This document shows positions 9,138 to 18,782 of a stretch of 64,000 nt of DNA, in pieces. The notes under the pieces are model-generated. The model made no database searches, was not told where the DNA came from, and worked only from the letters and a program-made list of their open reading frames with translations. Source of the stretch: JAAYJR01 sp964611525 (lineage in GTDB: Bacteria > Bacteroidota > Bacteroidia > Bacteroidales > Prolixibacteraceae); NCBI GenBank assembly GCA_964611525.1, contig CAZTAL010000131.1:32941-96940 (forward strand), in the 5' to 3' direction. How positions within the stretch are numbered: the stretch's first letter is position 1; every line of letters starts with the position of its first letter. Both the position numbers and the translations under genes were made by a program.

Positions 9138-9480
9138 AATTACCAATTTGATTTATAACTTTAAATTTCTTTAAAATTATAAATATTACGCATTTAAATA
9201 ATGAGTTCGGCATAAAAACTAAAATTTTTATTTATAAAATTTTTATGTTTTTTGTATATGATTGAAAATCAGTTTGATAAATTTTGTTAATTTATCTGAA
9301 AAAAGAGCGCAAAGCGCCTTTTCAGACTAGACTCCATAATCATTTTACAAAATATTTTTCATTATTTTCTTGTAAATGATAATTTAATAAAAACAAACAT
9401 AACGCAGTCAGCAAATTTTATGGACAGACTCTGCTAATTAAACTGTTCAATATACAAGTAACTAAAATTTTCAATAGTAT
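9138..9480. other. Intergenic region with hairpins, upstream of the penicillin-acylase gene
   Basis: No gene is seen. Besides the hairpin at 9296-9325, an interrupted inverted repeat pairs ATCATTTTACAA (9339-9350) with TTGTAAATGAT (9370-9380). Next comes ATAACGCAGTCAGCAAA (about 9400-9416), which repeats a string found at 6861-6877. These may be regulatory for the gene starting at 9481. No consensus -7 box was found. Confidence 0.4.
9296..9325. repeat. Hairpin CTGAAAA...GCGC-AAA-GCGC...TTTTCAG
   Basis: The arms CTGAAAA and TTTTCAG enclose GAGCGC-AAA-GCGCC, giving a stem of about 11 pairs with a two-base internal mismatch. There is no U run on the plus side, so it is a weak terminator candidate. 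It lies 3' of neither flanking gene: both the DUF2147 gene (minus) and the hydrolase gene (plus) diverge from here. Confidence 0.5.
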
Positions 9481-11874
9481 ATGAAAACATTTAAGCATAT
9501 TCTTCTGGTAATTTTATTATTAATAATAGTTACAGCTATTGCAGGCTTTTTTATTATCAGAAATATCAGCAATAGTGCATTGCCCGATTACAACAAGGAC
9601 TTTGTTTTACCTGACCTTACAAGTGAAGTAACTATCATTCGGGATTCCTTTGCTATACCACATATTTATGCAGATAACGAAAAAGACCTTTACATAGCGG
9701 TAGGATTTGCAATGTCACAGGACAGGTTATGGCAAATGGATTTATTACGACGGGTTACACAGGGCCGGTTATCTGAAATTTTGGGCAAAGACCAACTGGA
9801 AAGTGATTTACTGATGCGGGCATTACGCATAGATGAAAAATCAGAAAAAGTTTATTCATGCTCTTCATCAAAAATAAATTCTTGCCTGCAAGCATTCACA
9901 GAGGGAGTCAATTATTATATTAAAAACTTCCCCCTGCCACCGGAATTTAAAATACTCGGATACGAACCAGAGCTTTGGAAGCCCGAACATTCCCTGAATC
10001 TCATAGGTTATATGTCATGGAACCTCACCTCGGGCTGGGATACTGAACTACTGCTACACAACTTAAAAAAAGAAGTTAACAAAGAACAAATTGCAGATAT
10101 AATACCAAAAATGGAAAACCATTCAACTATTGTTTTTCCAGATTTTCAAACTCCGGCCGGGACTATCGGCAAAACAATTCTATCTGCCGGCAAAAAACTG
10201 CAAGAGATGGGACTTGAAATTTTTCACGGGAGCAACAACTGGGCAGTTGCCCGCAAGAAAAGTAAATCAGGCAAACCTCTTTTGGCCAATGATATGCATC
10301 TTGGAATTTTTTCACCAGGAATCTGGTACCAAATGCATCATAGTGCAAAAAATTCTGTAAACGTTACAGGAGTCGTACTTCCTGGCCAACCATTTGTTAT
10401 TTGCGGTCATAATGATTCCATTGCCTGGGGCATGACTAATGTTTATACTGATAATCTGGACTTTTACGCTGAAACACTTAATGAGGACTCAACTAAATAT
10501 TTATTAAACGGGAAATGGAAAAATCTTGTTATTAAAAAGGAAAAAATAAAAACAAAGGAAGGCGAAGAGATTAACGAAACTTTAAAATTCACTCACCGGG
10601 GTCCATTGGTTAACCGATTCAGACAGGCAGAGGAAACACCCCTTTCCATACATTGGACCGGTAATGAAATGAGCAATGAAATGAGGACAATCTATCTGCT
10701 GAACCGGGCTAATAACTGGAGCGATTTTCGTAATGCAGTAAAATCATTCATTTCTATCAGTCAAAATATCATTTATGCTGATACAGATGGTAATATCGGA
10801 CTACAATGCTGCTCAGGAGTTCCAATAAGAGATGGAAAAGGCATTAATATTTATCCGGGAGATACCAGTCGTTACGACTGGACAGGCATGGTCCCGTTTG
10901 AGGAACTGCCATTTGAATTTAATCCTGAAAGAGGTTATGTATCCTCTGCCAACAATAAAACAGTACCGGAAAATTTTCCCTATTACATTGGTTACTGGTA
11001 TGATATGCCAAACCGGATCGACCGTATAAGAGAGATGCTGGAAGAAACTGAAAAAAGCGGAATAGAAGATTTTTGCAAGATGCAAGCCGATTTTAAATCA
11101 AAAAAAGCTGAAAAAATAGTTCCGGAATTCCTTGCTGCACTTAATTCCTCTGCTAAATGGAATGAAACACAAAGGGAAGCTTTAAATAAGCTACAGGAAT
11201 GGGATTATGTTATGAGCGGCAAAAGCCAGGCTGCTTCTATATTTGATATGCTATTTATAAAAGTAGGCGAAAATCTGATAAAAGATGATTTATCACCCGA
11301 ACTTTTCAAGGCTGTTAAAGAAAAGCGGATAATTATCGAAAACCTTGTAAGAAATATTCTGCCCGAAAAAAATTCACCATGGATCGATGATAAAAATACA
11401 ACGGATAATGAAACTTTCACCGATATAGTGCAGCGTTCATTTAAAGAAACAGTTGATGAGCTTACAAAAATTGCAGGTTCTGATATAGAAGGATGGGATT
11501 GGGATAAAATTCATACAATTACTATAAGTCACCCGTTAGGAGTAGTCAGCATCCTTGATAAGTTACTGAACTTGAACAAGGGACCTTTCGGAATGCCGGG
11601 GAGTTACCATACAGTATGCCCTTATTCATATTCCTTTAACAATCAGTTTAAAGTAAACCACGCAGCATCCCATCGCCATATATATGACCTTGGAACATGG
11701 GATAAATCCATGACTATTATACCTACAGGTACAAGTGGTATCCCTGCAAGTGATTTCTATCTTGGCCAAACCCGGGATTATTTGACTAACCAATACCATT
11801 CAGATCCGTTTAGCAGGCTGTCAGTTAATAAAAACAGCAGATTTATTACAACATTAAAACCAAAAAAAACTTAA
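9481..11874 (+). CDS. Penicillin acylase family N-terminal-nucleophile hydrolase
   Basis: 797 residues with an N-terminal membrane/signal segment (about 7-27), so periplasmic or membrane-anchored. The family is made as a precursor that self-cleaves ahead of a catalytic Ser. Here HGSNNWAV places the nucleophile at Ser251, with the alpha-subunit part before it (including FAMSQDRLWQMDLLRR near 75). The beta-subunit shows LANDMHLG, GHNDSIAWGMTN and THRGP in the expected order. Substrates in relatives include penicillins, N-acyl-homoserine lactones and other amides; the real one cannot be read from sequence. Monocistronic by appearance. Confidence 0.93.
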   Translation: MKTFKHILLVILLLIIVTAIAGFFIIRNISNSALPDYNKDFVLPDLTSEVTIIRDSFAIPHIYADNEKDLYIAVGFAMSQDRLWQMDLLRRVTQGRLSEILGKDQLESDLLMRALRIDEKSEKVYSCSSSKINSCLQAFTEGVNYYIKNFPLPPEFKILGYEPELWKPEHSLNLIGYMSWNLTSGWDTELLLHNLKKEVNKEQIADIIPKMENHSTIVFPDFQTPAGTIGKTILSAGKKLQEMGLEIFHGSNNWAVARKKSKSGKPLLANDMHLGIFSPGIWYQMHHSAKNSVNVTGVVLPGQPFVICGHNDSIAWGMTNVYTDNLDFYAETLNEDSTKYLLNGKWKNLVIKKEKIKTKEGEEINETLKFTHRGPLVNRFRQAEETPLSIHWTGNEMSNEMRTIYLLNRANNWSDFRNAVKSFISISQNIIYADTDGNIGLQCCSGVPIRDGKGINIYPGDTSRYDWTGMVPFEELPFEFNPERGYVSSANNKTVPENFPYYIGYWYDMPNRIDRIREMLEETEKSGIEDFCKMQADFKSKKAEKIVPEFLAALNSSAKWNETQREALNKLQEWDYVMSGKSQAASIFDMLFIKVGENLIKDDLSPELFKAVKEKRIIIENLVRNILPEKNSPWIDDKNTTDNETFTDIVQRSFKETVDELTKIAGSDIEGWDWDKIHTITISHPLGVVSILDKLLNLNKGPFGMPGSYHTVCPYSYSFNNQFKVNHAASHRHIYDLGTWDKSMTIIPTGTSGIPASDFYLGQTRDYLTNQYHSDPFSRLSVNKNSRFITTLKPKKT

Positions 11875-12038
11875 TGCAATTTTTATGTCAGTATTAAGAA
11901 ACAATGAAGATATAAAGCTGCCAGGAAGAGGCAGAAGACGCGGACATAACTGGTAAAAAACAAAATATGCATAAATATGAAAATTTTATTAGTAAATTTT
12001 TAATTAATTTTTTTAGATAATTATAAAATTTTAAACAG

Positions 12039-12599
12039 ATGAAAACAAAAAAATTATTATGGATGATCATCGCCTTAATGCTGGCGACAACAACAGCTTT
12101 CTCACAGGGATACGGATATGCTAACCGTCCAGGCCGTGGATATGGTTACGGCAATGAATACAATAGTGAATATTACGGCAAAGGATATGGTATGGGATAC
12201 GGTTATGGATATGGCAACCAGGCAATTCCCGGCATCCTGAATATTATTCCGGGTCTTACCGAAGAACAAAAATCCAAGATCCAGGAAACAGCGATAAACC
12301 ACCGGAAAGTTATAGCAGAATTAAGAGTAAAAGAAATGTCCACAACTGATATTTCCGAAAGGACTAAAATTCGTGAGGAAATTTTGAAAAAAGTTTTGGG
12401 CCACCATGATGAAATACGTAATCTTTTAAATGACGAACAGAAAGAACACTACGACCTTCTTTGGAGTAGAGGTAGCACATATGGTTGTATGGGATATGGC
12501 CGTGGTTACCGCAGAGGACGGGGCTGCAGAGGATTTGGAGGTCGCGGCCGCGTGGCAGGTAGCGGCCCAGGAGGATATGGATACCGTTACGGATGGTAA
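12039..12599 (+). CDS. Spy/CpxP-like periplasmic protein with glycine-tyrosine-rich ends
   Basis: 186 residues with a signal peptide ending near AFSQ. Both flanks of the mature protein are low-complexity: repeated GYG units before residue 65, and arginine/glycine-rich GYGRGYRRGRG after residue 148. The centre is helical with two LTxxQ-type motifs, LTEEQKSKIQE (about 74-84) and LLNDEQKEHYDLL (about 130-142), as in Spy and CpxP periplasmic chaperone or metal-sensing proteins. No metal-resistance genes are adjacent. An AAACAG-ATG start context and a hairpin terminator (12604-12643) bound it. Confidence 0.7.
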   Translation: MKTKKLLWMIIALMLATTTAFSQGYGYANRPGRGYGYGNEYNSEYYGKGYGMGYGYGYGNQAIPGILNIIPGLTEEQKSKIQETAINHRKVIAELRVKEMSTTDISERTKIREEILKKVLGHHDEIRNLLNDEQKEHYDLLWSRGSTYGCMGYGRGYRRGRGCRGFGGRGRVAGSGPGGYGYRYGW

Positions 12600-12603
12600 A
12601 CTT

Positions 12604-12643
12604 AAAAGGATTCTATCTTTTTGAGAAGATGGAATCCTTTCTT
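12604..12643 (+). terminator. Hairpin terminator after the Spy-like gene
   Basis: AAAGGATTC-T-ATCTT pairs with AAGAT-G-GAATCCTTT around a short TTTGAG loop, about 15 pairs with one mismatch. The 3' side continues CTTACCTTTA, so the U run is poor; it may act as a terminator or as an mRNA 3'-end stabiliser. Confidence 0.6.
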
Positions 12644-12678
12644 ACCTTTATAATTCCTTTGTTTACCTTTTCTGTTAT

Positions 12679-13059
12679 ATGAACAATCAGTACTCGAAAC
12701 TCTATTCAGAAGATTCACTTTGGAAAAAAATCAGACAATTTTCCAAATCAGCAGGTGCCACTGTAGTATATGCTGTTCTGCTTTTATATTATGTAATGAA
12801 GGATAAAAATGTCAGTTTTAAAACCAAATTATCTATTGCAGCAGCTTTAGGTTATTTTATACTCCCAACAGATGCCATTTTTGATATGGCACCTCTAATA
12901 GGATATTCCGATGACCTTGGAGTGCTTCTTTTTGCACTTACCCAAGTATCTTCCAACATAACCCCTGAAATAAAAGAAAAAGCTCGCAAAAAACTGGGTG
13001 AGTGGTTTGGACAAATTGACGAAGAAGAATTAAAAGAACTGGAAAATAAAATCATCTAA
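12679..13059 (+). CDS. YkvA (DUF1232) family membrane protein
   Basis: 126 residues. The core is the DUF1232 pattern: SFKTKLSIAAALGYFILPTDAIFD followed by GYSDDLGVLLFAL, with one or two membrane helices. The typical PxDxIPD-like string appears here as LPTDAIFD. The function is unknown across bacteria; members often lie next to stress or envelope genes. The charged C-terminal tail (about 98-126) is probably cytoplasmic. Confidence 0.85.
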   Translation: MNNQYSKLYSEDSLWKKIRQFSKSAGATVVYAVLLLYYVMKDKNVSFKTKLSIAAALGYFILPTDAIFDMAPLIGYSDDLGVLLFALTQVSSNITPEIKEKARKKLGEWFGQIDEEELKELENKII

Positions 13060-13122
13060 ATTCAGGTCGGTATTTGTTTCCCAACTAATTTCCCTTATTT
13101 TTACCGGCTCAAAATCCCGCTT

Positions 13123-13863
13123 ATGTTTGACTTTTCCTTACTACAGTGGTTTTTACTCTTTTTGTGTGCTATGCTGATGGGACTCTCCAAAGTTGGGGTA
13201 CCGGGCGTATCAATGTTCGTTGTTCCCATCTTTGCTATAATTTTTGGAGGCAAAAGTTCTACAGGTATATTACTTCCCATTTTAATGATGGCCGACTGGT
13301 TCGGTGTTGGTTATTACCATCGCCATGCAAAATGGAAATACCTGTGGAAATTATTTCCATGGGCCTTTATTGGTATAGGCATTGCCCTTTGGGTTGGGGA
13401 AATAATAAATGATGTTTGGTTCAAAAATATCATAGCCATATTGATATTTATCTGTATTGGTTTAATGCTTTGGAAAGACCGTCAAAAAAACTTCAACTTT
13501 TTCCCTGATTCATGGTGGTTTGCTGCCTCTATGGGCATTTTGGGAGGATTTGCTACAATGATTGGAAATGTGGCAGGACCTATTTTTGCTATCTATCTGC
13601 TGGCGATGCACTTGCCTAAAAATAACTTCATTGGTACTACAGCCTGGTTCTTCCTTATTATTAACTTGACCAAATTCCCTCTCCATATATTTATTTGGGA
13701 TACAATTAAATGGAATACTTTAAAACTGGATTTAATGCTACTGCCCGGAATAGCATTAGGTGCTTTTTTAGGAATATGGCTCGTAAAAAAGATACCTGAT
13801 AAGACTTACCGTACTTTTGTAATAATAGTCACTTCAATATCAGCACTTCTTTTACTGATTTAA
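13123..13863 (+). CDS. TauE/SafE (DUF81) family permease
   Basis: 246 residues, almost all hydrophobic, with about seven or eight predicted membrane spans and two internally related halves. The N-terminal half has GLSKVGVPGVSMFVVPIFA and the second half GGFATMIGNVAGPIFAIYLLA, the paired motif of this family. Relatives export sulfite, sulfoacetate or organosulfur anions; the substrate here is not predictable. It sits 63 bases after the YkvA gene. Confidence 0.85.
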   Translation: MFDFSLLQWFLLFLCAMLMGLSKVGVPGVSMFVVPIFAIIFGGKSSTGILLPILMMADWFGVGYYHRHAKWKYLWKLFPWAFIGIGIALWVGEIINDVWFKNIIAILIFICIGLMLWKDRQKNFNFFPDSWWFAASMGILGGFATMIGNVAGPIFAIYLLAMHLPKNNFIGTTAWFFLIINLTKFPLHIFIWDTIKWNTLKLDLMLLPGIALGAFLGIWLVKKIPDKTYRTFVIIVTSISALLLLI

Positions 13864-13954
13864 CACTTTATTATATATCTGCTAAGGGTATTAATATCTG
13901 TTTTTCTTTTATTATTTTTGAGGCGGGTATCTTTACTAAAAACCTGATGTTCAT

Positions 13955-14671
13955 ATGAAAATAGAACCACTCATTAATTATTTTAAAGATAAAGAAATAT
14001 TTAATATCTTGGATGTTGGTACCGGTTCAGGAAGTTTTATCCCTGTACTTCAACAAACTTTTCCTGAAGCAAAAATAACAGGTATAGATATCAACGAAGC
14101 CATCTTGTTAGCCGCCAGACAAAAATTTCCTGAACTGATATTTTTGAAAATGAAGGCTGAAAAACTTCATTTTAAGGATAATTCTTTTGACGTAGTAAGT
14201 CTTTCGATGACCCTTCATCACTTTCCCAAACTGAAAAAAAGCCTGAAAGAGATCAGGCGTGTAGTAAAAAACGAGGGCTGGATCATTATAAATGAAACAA
14301 TTAGTGATAATCTAAATCCTGCTCAGAAAGTGCATAAAATATATCACCATTTCAGAAGTCGTATAGACAGTATTACAGGTACTTATCATCGAAAAAGCTT
14401 TACAAAAGATGCTATCCTTCAAATACTAAAAGTAAGTGGTATTCATGTACAATTCTTTTTTGAAAATAAAAAAAATATAAATCTGATAAAAAGCAAATAC
14501 GATATAGATAGTTTTGTTAATAAAATGCAACAAATGGTGGAAAAAATAAAAGGACACCCTGAATATGATATTATTAAGCCGGAAATAGAAACTTTCAGGG
14601 AAATGGCATTGAAATTTGGAATTCAACCGGCAACGAATCTCATAATCGTAGCAAGGAAAAAAAATATTTAA
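13955..14671 (+). CDS. Class I SAM-dependent methyltransferase
   Basis: 238 residues with a Rossmann methyltransferase core. Motif I is NILDVGTGSGSFIPVL (about 17-32), motif II has GIDINEAIL (about 48-56), and motifs III-IV show NSFDVVSLSMTLHHF (about 75-89). The MTLHHF string is typical of the Methyltransf_11/25 group. The acceptor is unknown. The gene converges with atpG 11 bases later and is not part of the ATP synthase operon. Confidence 0.85.
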   Translation: MKIEPLINYFKDKEIFNILDVGTGSGSFIPVLQQTFPEAKITGIDINEAILLAARQKFPELIFLKMKAEKLHFKDNSFDVVSLSMTLHHFPKLKKSLKEIRRVVKNEGWIIINETISDNLNPAQKVHKIYHHFRSRIDSITGTYHRKSFTKDAILQILKVSGIHVQFFFENKKNINLIKSKYDIDSFVNKMQQMVEKIKGHPEYDIIKPEIETFREMALKFGIQPATNLIIVARKKNI

Positions 14672-14682
14672 GATGCAATATT

Positions 14683-15564
14683 TTATCCGCTCTTAAGTGC
14701 CTCTGATCCACTGACTATTTCTATTATTTCATTAGTAATAGTATTCTGGCGCACTTTATTATATTGAAGCATTAAATCTTTTAATAATTCGGTTGCATTA
14801 TCGGTTGCCTGATGCATTGCGGTCATCCGGGCACCATGCTCAGATGCATAGGAGTCAAGCAATGCCCTGTAAAATTGAATTTTAAGTGATCGTGGAATAA
14901 TTTCTCTTATTATATGTTCCCTTGAAGGCTCATAAATAAAATCATAATAAAAATTCATTTCCTTTTTCTCTTCCACAGGGACCGGCAAAAATTGTTCGAT
15001 AACATTATTTTGAACAGCAGCATTCCTGAACTGATTATAAACAAGTTCTACCCTGTCATAAGTGCCATCAATAAATTCTTCAACAATTTCCTCAACCACA
15101 TGACAGATATGTTCAAAATCTAAATAATCATAAAGTTCATGCCTGTTTTTCACAACATTCATTCCCTGAAGTTTTATTTGGCGTTCTCCCTGCCTGCCTA
15201 TACAAAGAAAATCCACATCCCCCAACTGGTATTGCATGCCATACTTGATCCTGACCAATTCAGCAGCTTTTTTTGATAAATTTAGATTAAATCCCCCGCA
15301 AAGTCCGCGATTAGAAGTAATCAGAACTACAAGTACTTTTTCAGGTTCACGAGGCTTAATACAAACCAAATCTTCAATATCCATTAAATTTGAACTAATA
15401 GATACAAGAATCTGATGCAATTTATCAGCATAAGGCCTGATTTGAAGAATAGCATCCTGGGCTTTTTTTAATTTTGCGGCAGCAACCATTTTCATGGCAC
15501 TTGTCACCTGCCTGGTTGTTTTTACCGATACAACTCTAGTTCTTATTTCTTTCAAACCGGCCAT
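14683..15564 (-). CDS. atpG: ATP synthase F1 gamma subunit
   Basis: 293 residues. Gamma is the central rotor shaft of F1. The N-terminal helix MAGLKEIRTRVVSVKTTRQVTSAM-type pattern and the C-terminal helix (ATDNATELLKDLMLQYNKVRQ, then ITNEIIEIVSG) that inserts into the alpha/beta hexamer are both conserved. SNRGLCGGFN (about 84-93) is the family's middle motif. It is the last gene of the minus-strand operon, 12 bases after atpA. The beta and epsilon genes, usual next members, do not follow. Confidence 0.97.
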   Translation of the reverse strand: MAGLKEIRTRVVSVKTTRQVTSAMKMVAAAKLKKAQDAILQIRPYADKLHQILVSISSNLMDIEDLVCIKPREPEKVLVVLITSNRGLCGGFNLNLSKKAAELVRIKYGMQYQLGDVDFLCIGRQGERQIKLQGMNVVKNRHELYDYLDFEHICHVVEEIVEEFIDGTYDRVELVYNQFRNAAVQNNVIEQFLPVPVEEKKEMNFYYDFIYEPSREHIIREIIPRSLKIQFYRALLDSYASEHGARMTAMHQATDNATELLKDLMLQYNKVRQNTITNEIIEIVSGSEALKSG

Positions 15565-15576
15565 ATTTTATTCCAA

Positions 15577-17157
15577 TTATTTTTCAAATTCTTTTGCCAC
15601 CTCATCAGCAACTTTCCGTAAAGTATTCTCTACCCCTTCAGTTAATTTCCCTTTTTTTAAAAAATCTAATACATCACGATGTTCCATCTCCATTAATTCG
15701 AGAAAATTCCTTTCAAACTCTTTAACTTTTCCAACGGGCACTTTCCTCAACAGTTCCTTGATGCCGCAATATATAACAGCTATCTGATATTCCACTTTCA
15801 TAGGAGAATATTGACCTTGCTTTAATATTTCCATATTCTTATGACCTTTATCGAGTACTCGTAAAGTAGCCGCATCAAGATCAGAGCCAAACTTGGCGAA
15901 TGCTTCCAATTCACGGAATTGGGCCTGATCCAGCTTCAAAGTTCCGGCAATTTTTTTCATTGATTTGATCTGTGCATTACCACCGACCCTTGAAACAGAG
16001 ATACCCACATTAATGGCCGGACGAAATCCTGAATTAAAAAGATTTGAATCCAGAAATATCTGACCATCGGTAATAGAAATAACATTAGTAGGTATGTAAG
16101 CCGACACGTCTCCTGCCTGTGTCTCTATCACAGGCAATGCAGTTAATGAACCCCCTCCCTTGACCTTATCTTTCAATCCCTCAGGAAGATCATTCATTTG
16201 AGTAGCAATTTCATCAGATTCTATGATCTTGGCTGCTCTTTCAAGAAGTCTTGAATGCAAATAAAAAACGTCACCCGGATAGGCTTCACGTCCCGGGGGG
16301 CGCCGAAGCAAAAGAGAAACTTCTCTATAGGACACAGCCTGTTTGGAGAGGTCATCCAGCACTATAAGGGCATCGCGTCCCGTATCACGAAAATATTCAC
16401 CAACAGCCATTCCTGAATAAGGGGCATAAAACTGTAAGGTAGCAGGATCTGAAGCAGTGGAGGAAATTATTATTGTATAATCCATTGCTCCGTACTTCTC
16501 GAGAGTATTAGCAATATTTGCCACTGTCGACCCCTTTTGGCCGATGGCAACATAAATACAATAAACCGGCTCACCATTCTCAAAATTTTCTCGCTGATTG
16601 ATAATTGTATCTATAGCGACCGCCGTCTTTCCTGTCTGACGGTCACCAATTATAAGTTCCCGTTGACCCCGGCCTATAGGTATCATTGCATCGATAGACT
16701 TTAAACCTGTTTGAAGGGGCTGATTAACAGGTTGTCTGTAAATAACACCCGGAGCCTTTCTTTCCAATGGTAATTCTATTAAATCACCAATAACAGGTCC
16801 TTTGCCATCAAGTGGCTCCCCGATAGTATTTATTACTCTGCCTAACAAAGCTTCGCCTACCCTTATGGAGGCAATACGCTTAAGTCTCTTAACCGTATCA
16901 CCCTCTTTAACCTCTTCAGAAGGACCCAAAAGAACAGCACCGACATTATCCTCTTCCAGATTAAGAACTATTCCCTTAATTCCATTTTCAAACTCGATCA
17001 TTTCATTTGCTTCCACATCAGAAAGCCCGTAAATACGAGCAATACCATCCCCAACCTGCAGAACAGTACCCACTTCCTCCAGTTCAGCCTCTGTTTTATA
17101 ACTTTCTAACTGCTGCTTCAAAATTTCAGATATTTCAGAAGGTTTAATAGTTACCAT
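15577..17157 (-). CDS. atpA: ATP synthase F1 alpha subunit
   Basis: 526 residues, slightly longer than the common ~510. The non-catalytic nucleotide site has Walker A GDRQTGKT at 171-178, and the signature PAINVGISVSRVGG marks the C-terminal part of the nucleotide domain. YREVSLLLRRPPGREAYPGD is intact. The subunit alternates with beta in the F1 hexamer; beta itself must be encoded elsewhere. Gene order atpH-atpA-atpG is standard, with 38 and 12 bases between genes. Confidence 0.98.
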   Translation of the reverse strand: MVTIKPSEISEILKQQLESYKTEAELEEVGTVLQVGDGIARIYGLSDVEANEMIEFENGIKGIVLNLEEDNVGAVLLGPSEEVKEGDTVKRLKRIASIRVGEALLGRVINTIGEPLDGKGPVIGDLIELPLERKAPGVIYRQPVNQPLQTGLKSIDAMIPIGRGQRELIIGDRQTGKTAVAIDTIINQRENFENGEPVYCIYVAIGQKGSTVANIANTLEKYGAMDYTIIISSTASDPATLQFYAPYSGMAVGEYFRDTGRDALIVLDDLSKQAVSYREVSLLLRRPPGREAYPGDVFYLHSRLLERAAKIIESDEIATQMNDLPEGLKDKVKGGGSLTALPVIETQAGDVSAYIPTNVISITDGQIFLDSNLFNSGFRPAINVGISVSRVGGNAQIKSMKKIAGTLKLDQAQFRELEAFAKFGSDLDAATLRVLDKGHKNMEILKQGQYSPMKVEYQIAVIYCGIKELLRKVPVGKVKEFERNFLELMEMEHRDVLDFLKKGKLTEGVENTLRKVADEVAKEFEK

Positions 17158-17195
17158 ACTTTAAATATTATTCTTTAAATACTTTGCCATCATTT

Positions 17196-17741
17196 CTATA
17201 ACTGAGCCGTTAAAAGCTCTTGTTTAATCTTTTTAAGCTGCGTGACTACACTGGCATCATACTGCCTGTCATCCACACGTAAAATAATTCCCCCAATAAT
17301 ATCAGGTTTTATACGACTACTAAGTTCCACCTTCCCTTTAAGTTCATTTTCAAGTATAACCAAAATTTTTTTTGTAACTACATCATCTACAGGGGCAGCA
17401 GTGGTAAGCACCACAGATTTAATGCCTTTCTCCTCTCTGATCAACGTAAGAATATTCCTGCTTATATCAGGCAAAAATATTTCTCTTTTATTTTGCAGGA
17501 TTAAAAGCAAAAAATTAAGTGTTAACTCATTTACTCTCTCCTTAAAAATAATATTAAACAATCGTATCTTTTCCGATATTTTAATAACAGGACTTTTCAA
17601 TAGAACAAGAAACTCGTCTGATTCCCAACACAAATTCATAACCAATTCCATATCGTCTTTCAACTCAGAAATAATATCCTGTTCAAGTGCAACTGCGAAA
17701 AATGCCTTAGCATATCTGACTGTAATGGCACTTTCGTTCAT
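17196..17741 (-). CDS. atpH: ATP synthase F1 delta subunit
   Basis: 181 residues. Delta joins the peripheral stalk to the top of F1. The N-terminal six-helix domain begins with the typical RYAKAFFAVA, and the C-terminal domain carries the VVLTTAAPVDD and PDIIGGIILRVDDRQYDASV strings (the GGx-x-x-VxDxxxDxS pattern of OSCP/delta). It lies between atpF and atpA in the usual place. A 145-base gap separates it from atpF, larger than the other spacings in the operon. Confidence 0.95.
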   Translation of the reverse strand: MNESAITVRYAKAFFAVALEQDIISELKDDMELVMNLCWESDEFLVLLKSPVIKISEKIRLFNIIFKERVNELTLNFLLLILQNKREIFLPDISRNILTLIREEKGIKSVVLTTAAPVDDVVTKKILVILENELKGKVELSSRIKPDIIGGIILRVDDRQYDASVVTQLKKIKQELLTAQL

Positions 17742-17886
17742 GTAAATATAATTTTATTAATAAATCAATTATCAATTATTTATTCGAAGAAATTTTACCT
17801 CTTATACTCCACTTACTTTTTTCATTTAGCTGAATAAAAGCCTCCGCTGAATAAAAAATTGCTAAAAATCTTCCAATTTTGTATAA

Positions 17887-18381
17887 TCAATTTAATTTAA
17901 TTTCATCTATTAAATTATTGATCATTCGCTTCTGCTCTTCACTTTTAGCCATTTCTTTTCTTATCAACTTTTCAGCAATCATCATGGATATTTCCGCCAT
18001 TTGCTTTTTCATTTCACTGATTGCCTTTGCTTTTTCGTTTTGAATTTGTTGTCTTGCATGATCTATATTATTCCGAGCTTCAGCCTGAGCCTTTTCTTTT
18101 GCTTCAACAACAATGTTATCCTTAAGGGCCATTGCCTCTCTTAAAATATTTTCTTTCTCTTTGAGGGCTTCATTTATAAGTTCCTCATTCCTTTCTTTCA
18201 AATTATCAATTTCCTTGCGGGCTTCCTTAGCATCCTTCATTGCCATTGAAATTGATCTCTCCCTCTCATTCAAAGCACTTAAGATAGATTTCCATGCAAA
18301 TTTTCTCAAAATCAAGACAACAATACCGAAAACGATAATCATCCAAAATATTGTACCGACATTAGGTGTTACTAATTCCAT
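17887..18381 (-). CDS. atpF: ATP synthase Fo b subunit
   Basis: 164 residues from the ATG at 18381. The longer frame (to 18408) would add nine residues, IILIFWI-like, that other b subunits lack, so MELVTPNVGTIFWM is chosen as the true start. One membrane helix (about 10-28) is followed by a long charged helix rich in A, K and E (about 40-150), which dimerises in the peripheral stalk. It sits between atpE and atpH. Confidence 0.93.
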   Translation of the reverse strand: MELVTPNVGTIFWMIIVFGIVVLILRKFAWKSILSALNERERSISMAMKDAKEARKEIDNLKERNEELINEALKEKENILREAMALKDNIVVEAKEKAQAEARNNIDHARQQIQNEKAKAISEMKKQMAEISMMIAEKLIRKEMAKSEEQKRMINNLIDEIKLN

Positions 18382-18494
18382 AATCCAAAATATTAAAATA
18401 ATCCTCAATTCTGGTTACCAAAATTTTCTAATAAAAAATAATTTAAAGGCAACAATCAACCGGCAATCCCGGAAGTCGTTGCCATAAATTCTTA

Positions 18495-18758
18495 TTAGAC
18501 AAAAAGAACCAACGCACAGGTAATAACAGCAAAGAAACACACACCCTCAATCAGAGCCGCAGATACGATCATATTCGACCGTATATCTCCACTGGCTTCA
18601 GGCTGACGGGCAATTGCTTCCATGGCACTGGAGCCGATACGACTGATTCCGATAGCAGCACCAATAGCTGTAACTGCGGCTCCGAAAGCTGCTCCTACCT
18701 GCGCAGCCCATACATTAGCTGTTACCTGTAATAAAACGGTTAAAATTACTGAAAACAT
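18495..18758 (-). CDS. atpE: ATP synthase Fo c subunit
   Basis: 87 residues forming two membrane helices joined by the polar loop with RQPE (51-54). The first helix has the glycine/alanine face (GAAFGAAVTAIGAAIG). The ion-carrying carboxylate is E71 in ALIEGVCFF. The residues beside it do not show the ES/ET signature of sodium-binding rings, so proton coupling is inferred. An extra N-terminal hydrophobic segment (MFSVILTVLLQ) precedes the first helix, as in other Bacteroidota. Confidence 0.96.
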   Translation of the reverse strand: MFSVILTVLLQVTANVWAAQVGAAFGAAVTAIGAAIGISRIGSSAMEAIARQPEASGDIRSNMIVSAALIEGVCFFAVITCALVLFV

Positions 18759-18782
18759 AACATTTAATTTTATATATTAATA

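Noticed and set aside
11885..11956. 23-residue frame just after the penicillin-acylase gene, ending GRGRRRGHNW
   Set aside because: Short, with no promoter, no leader signal and no recognisable family; spacing alone does not support it.
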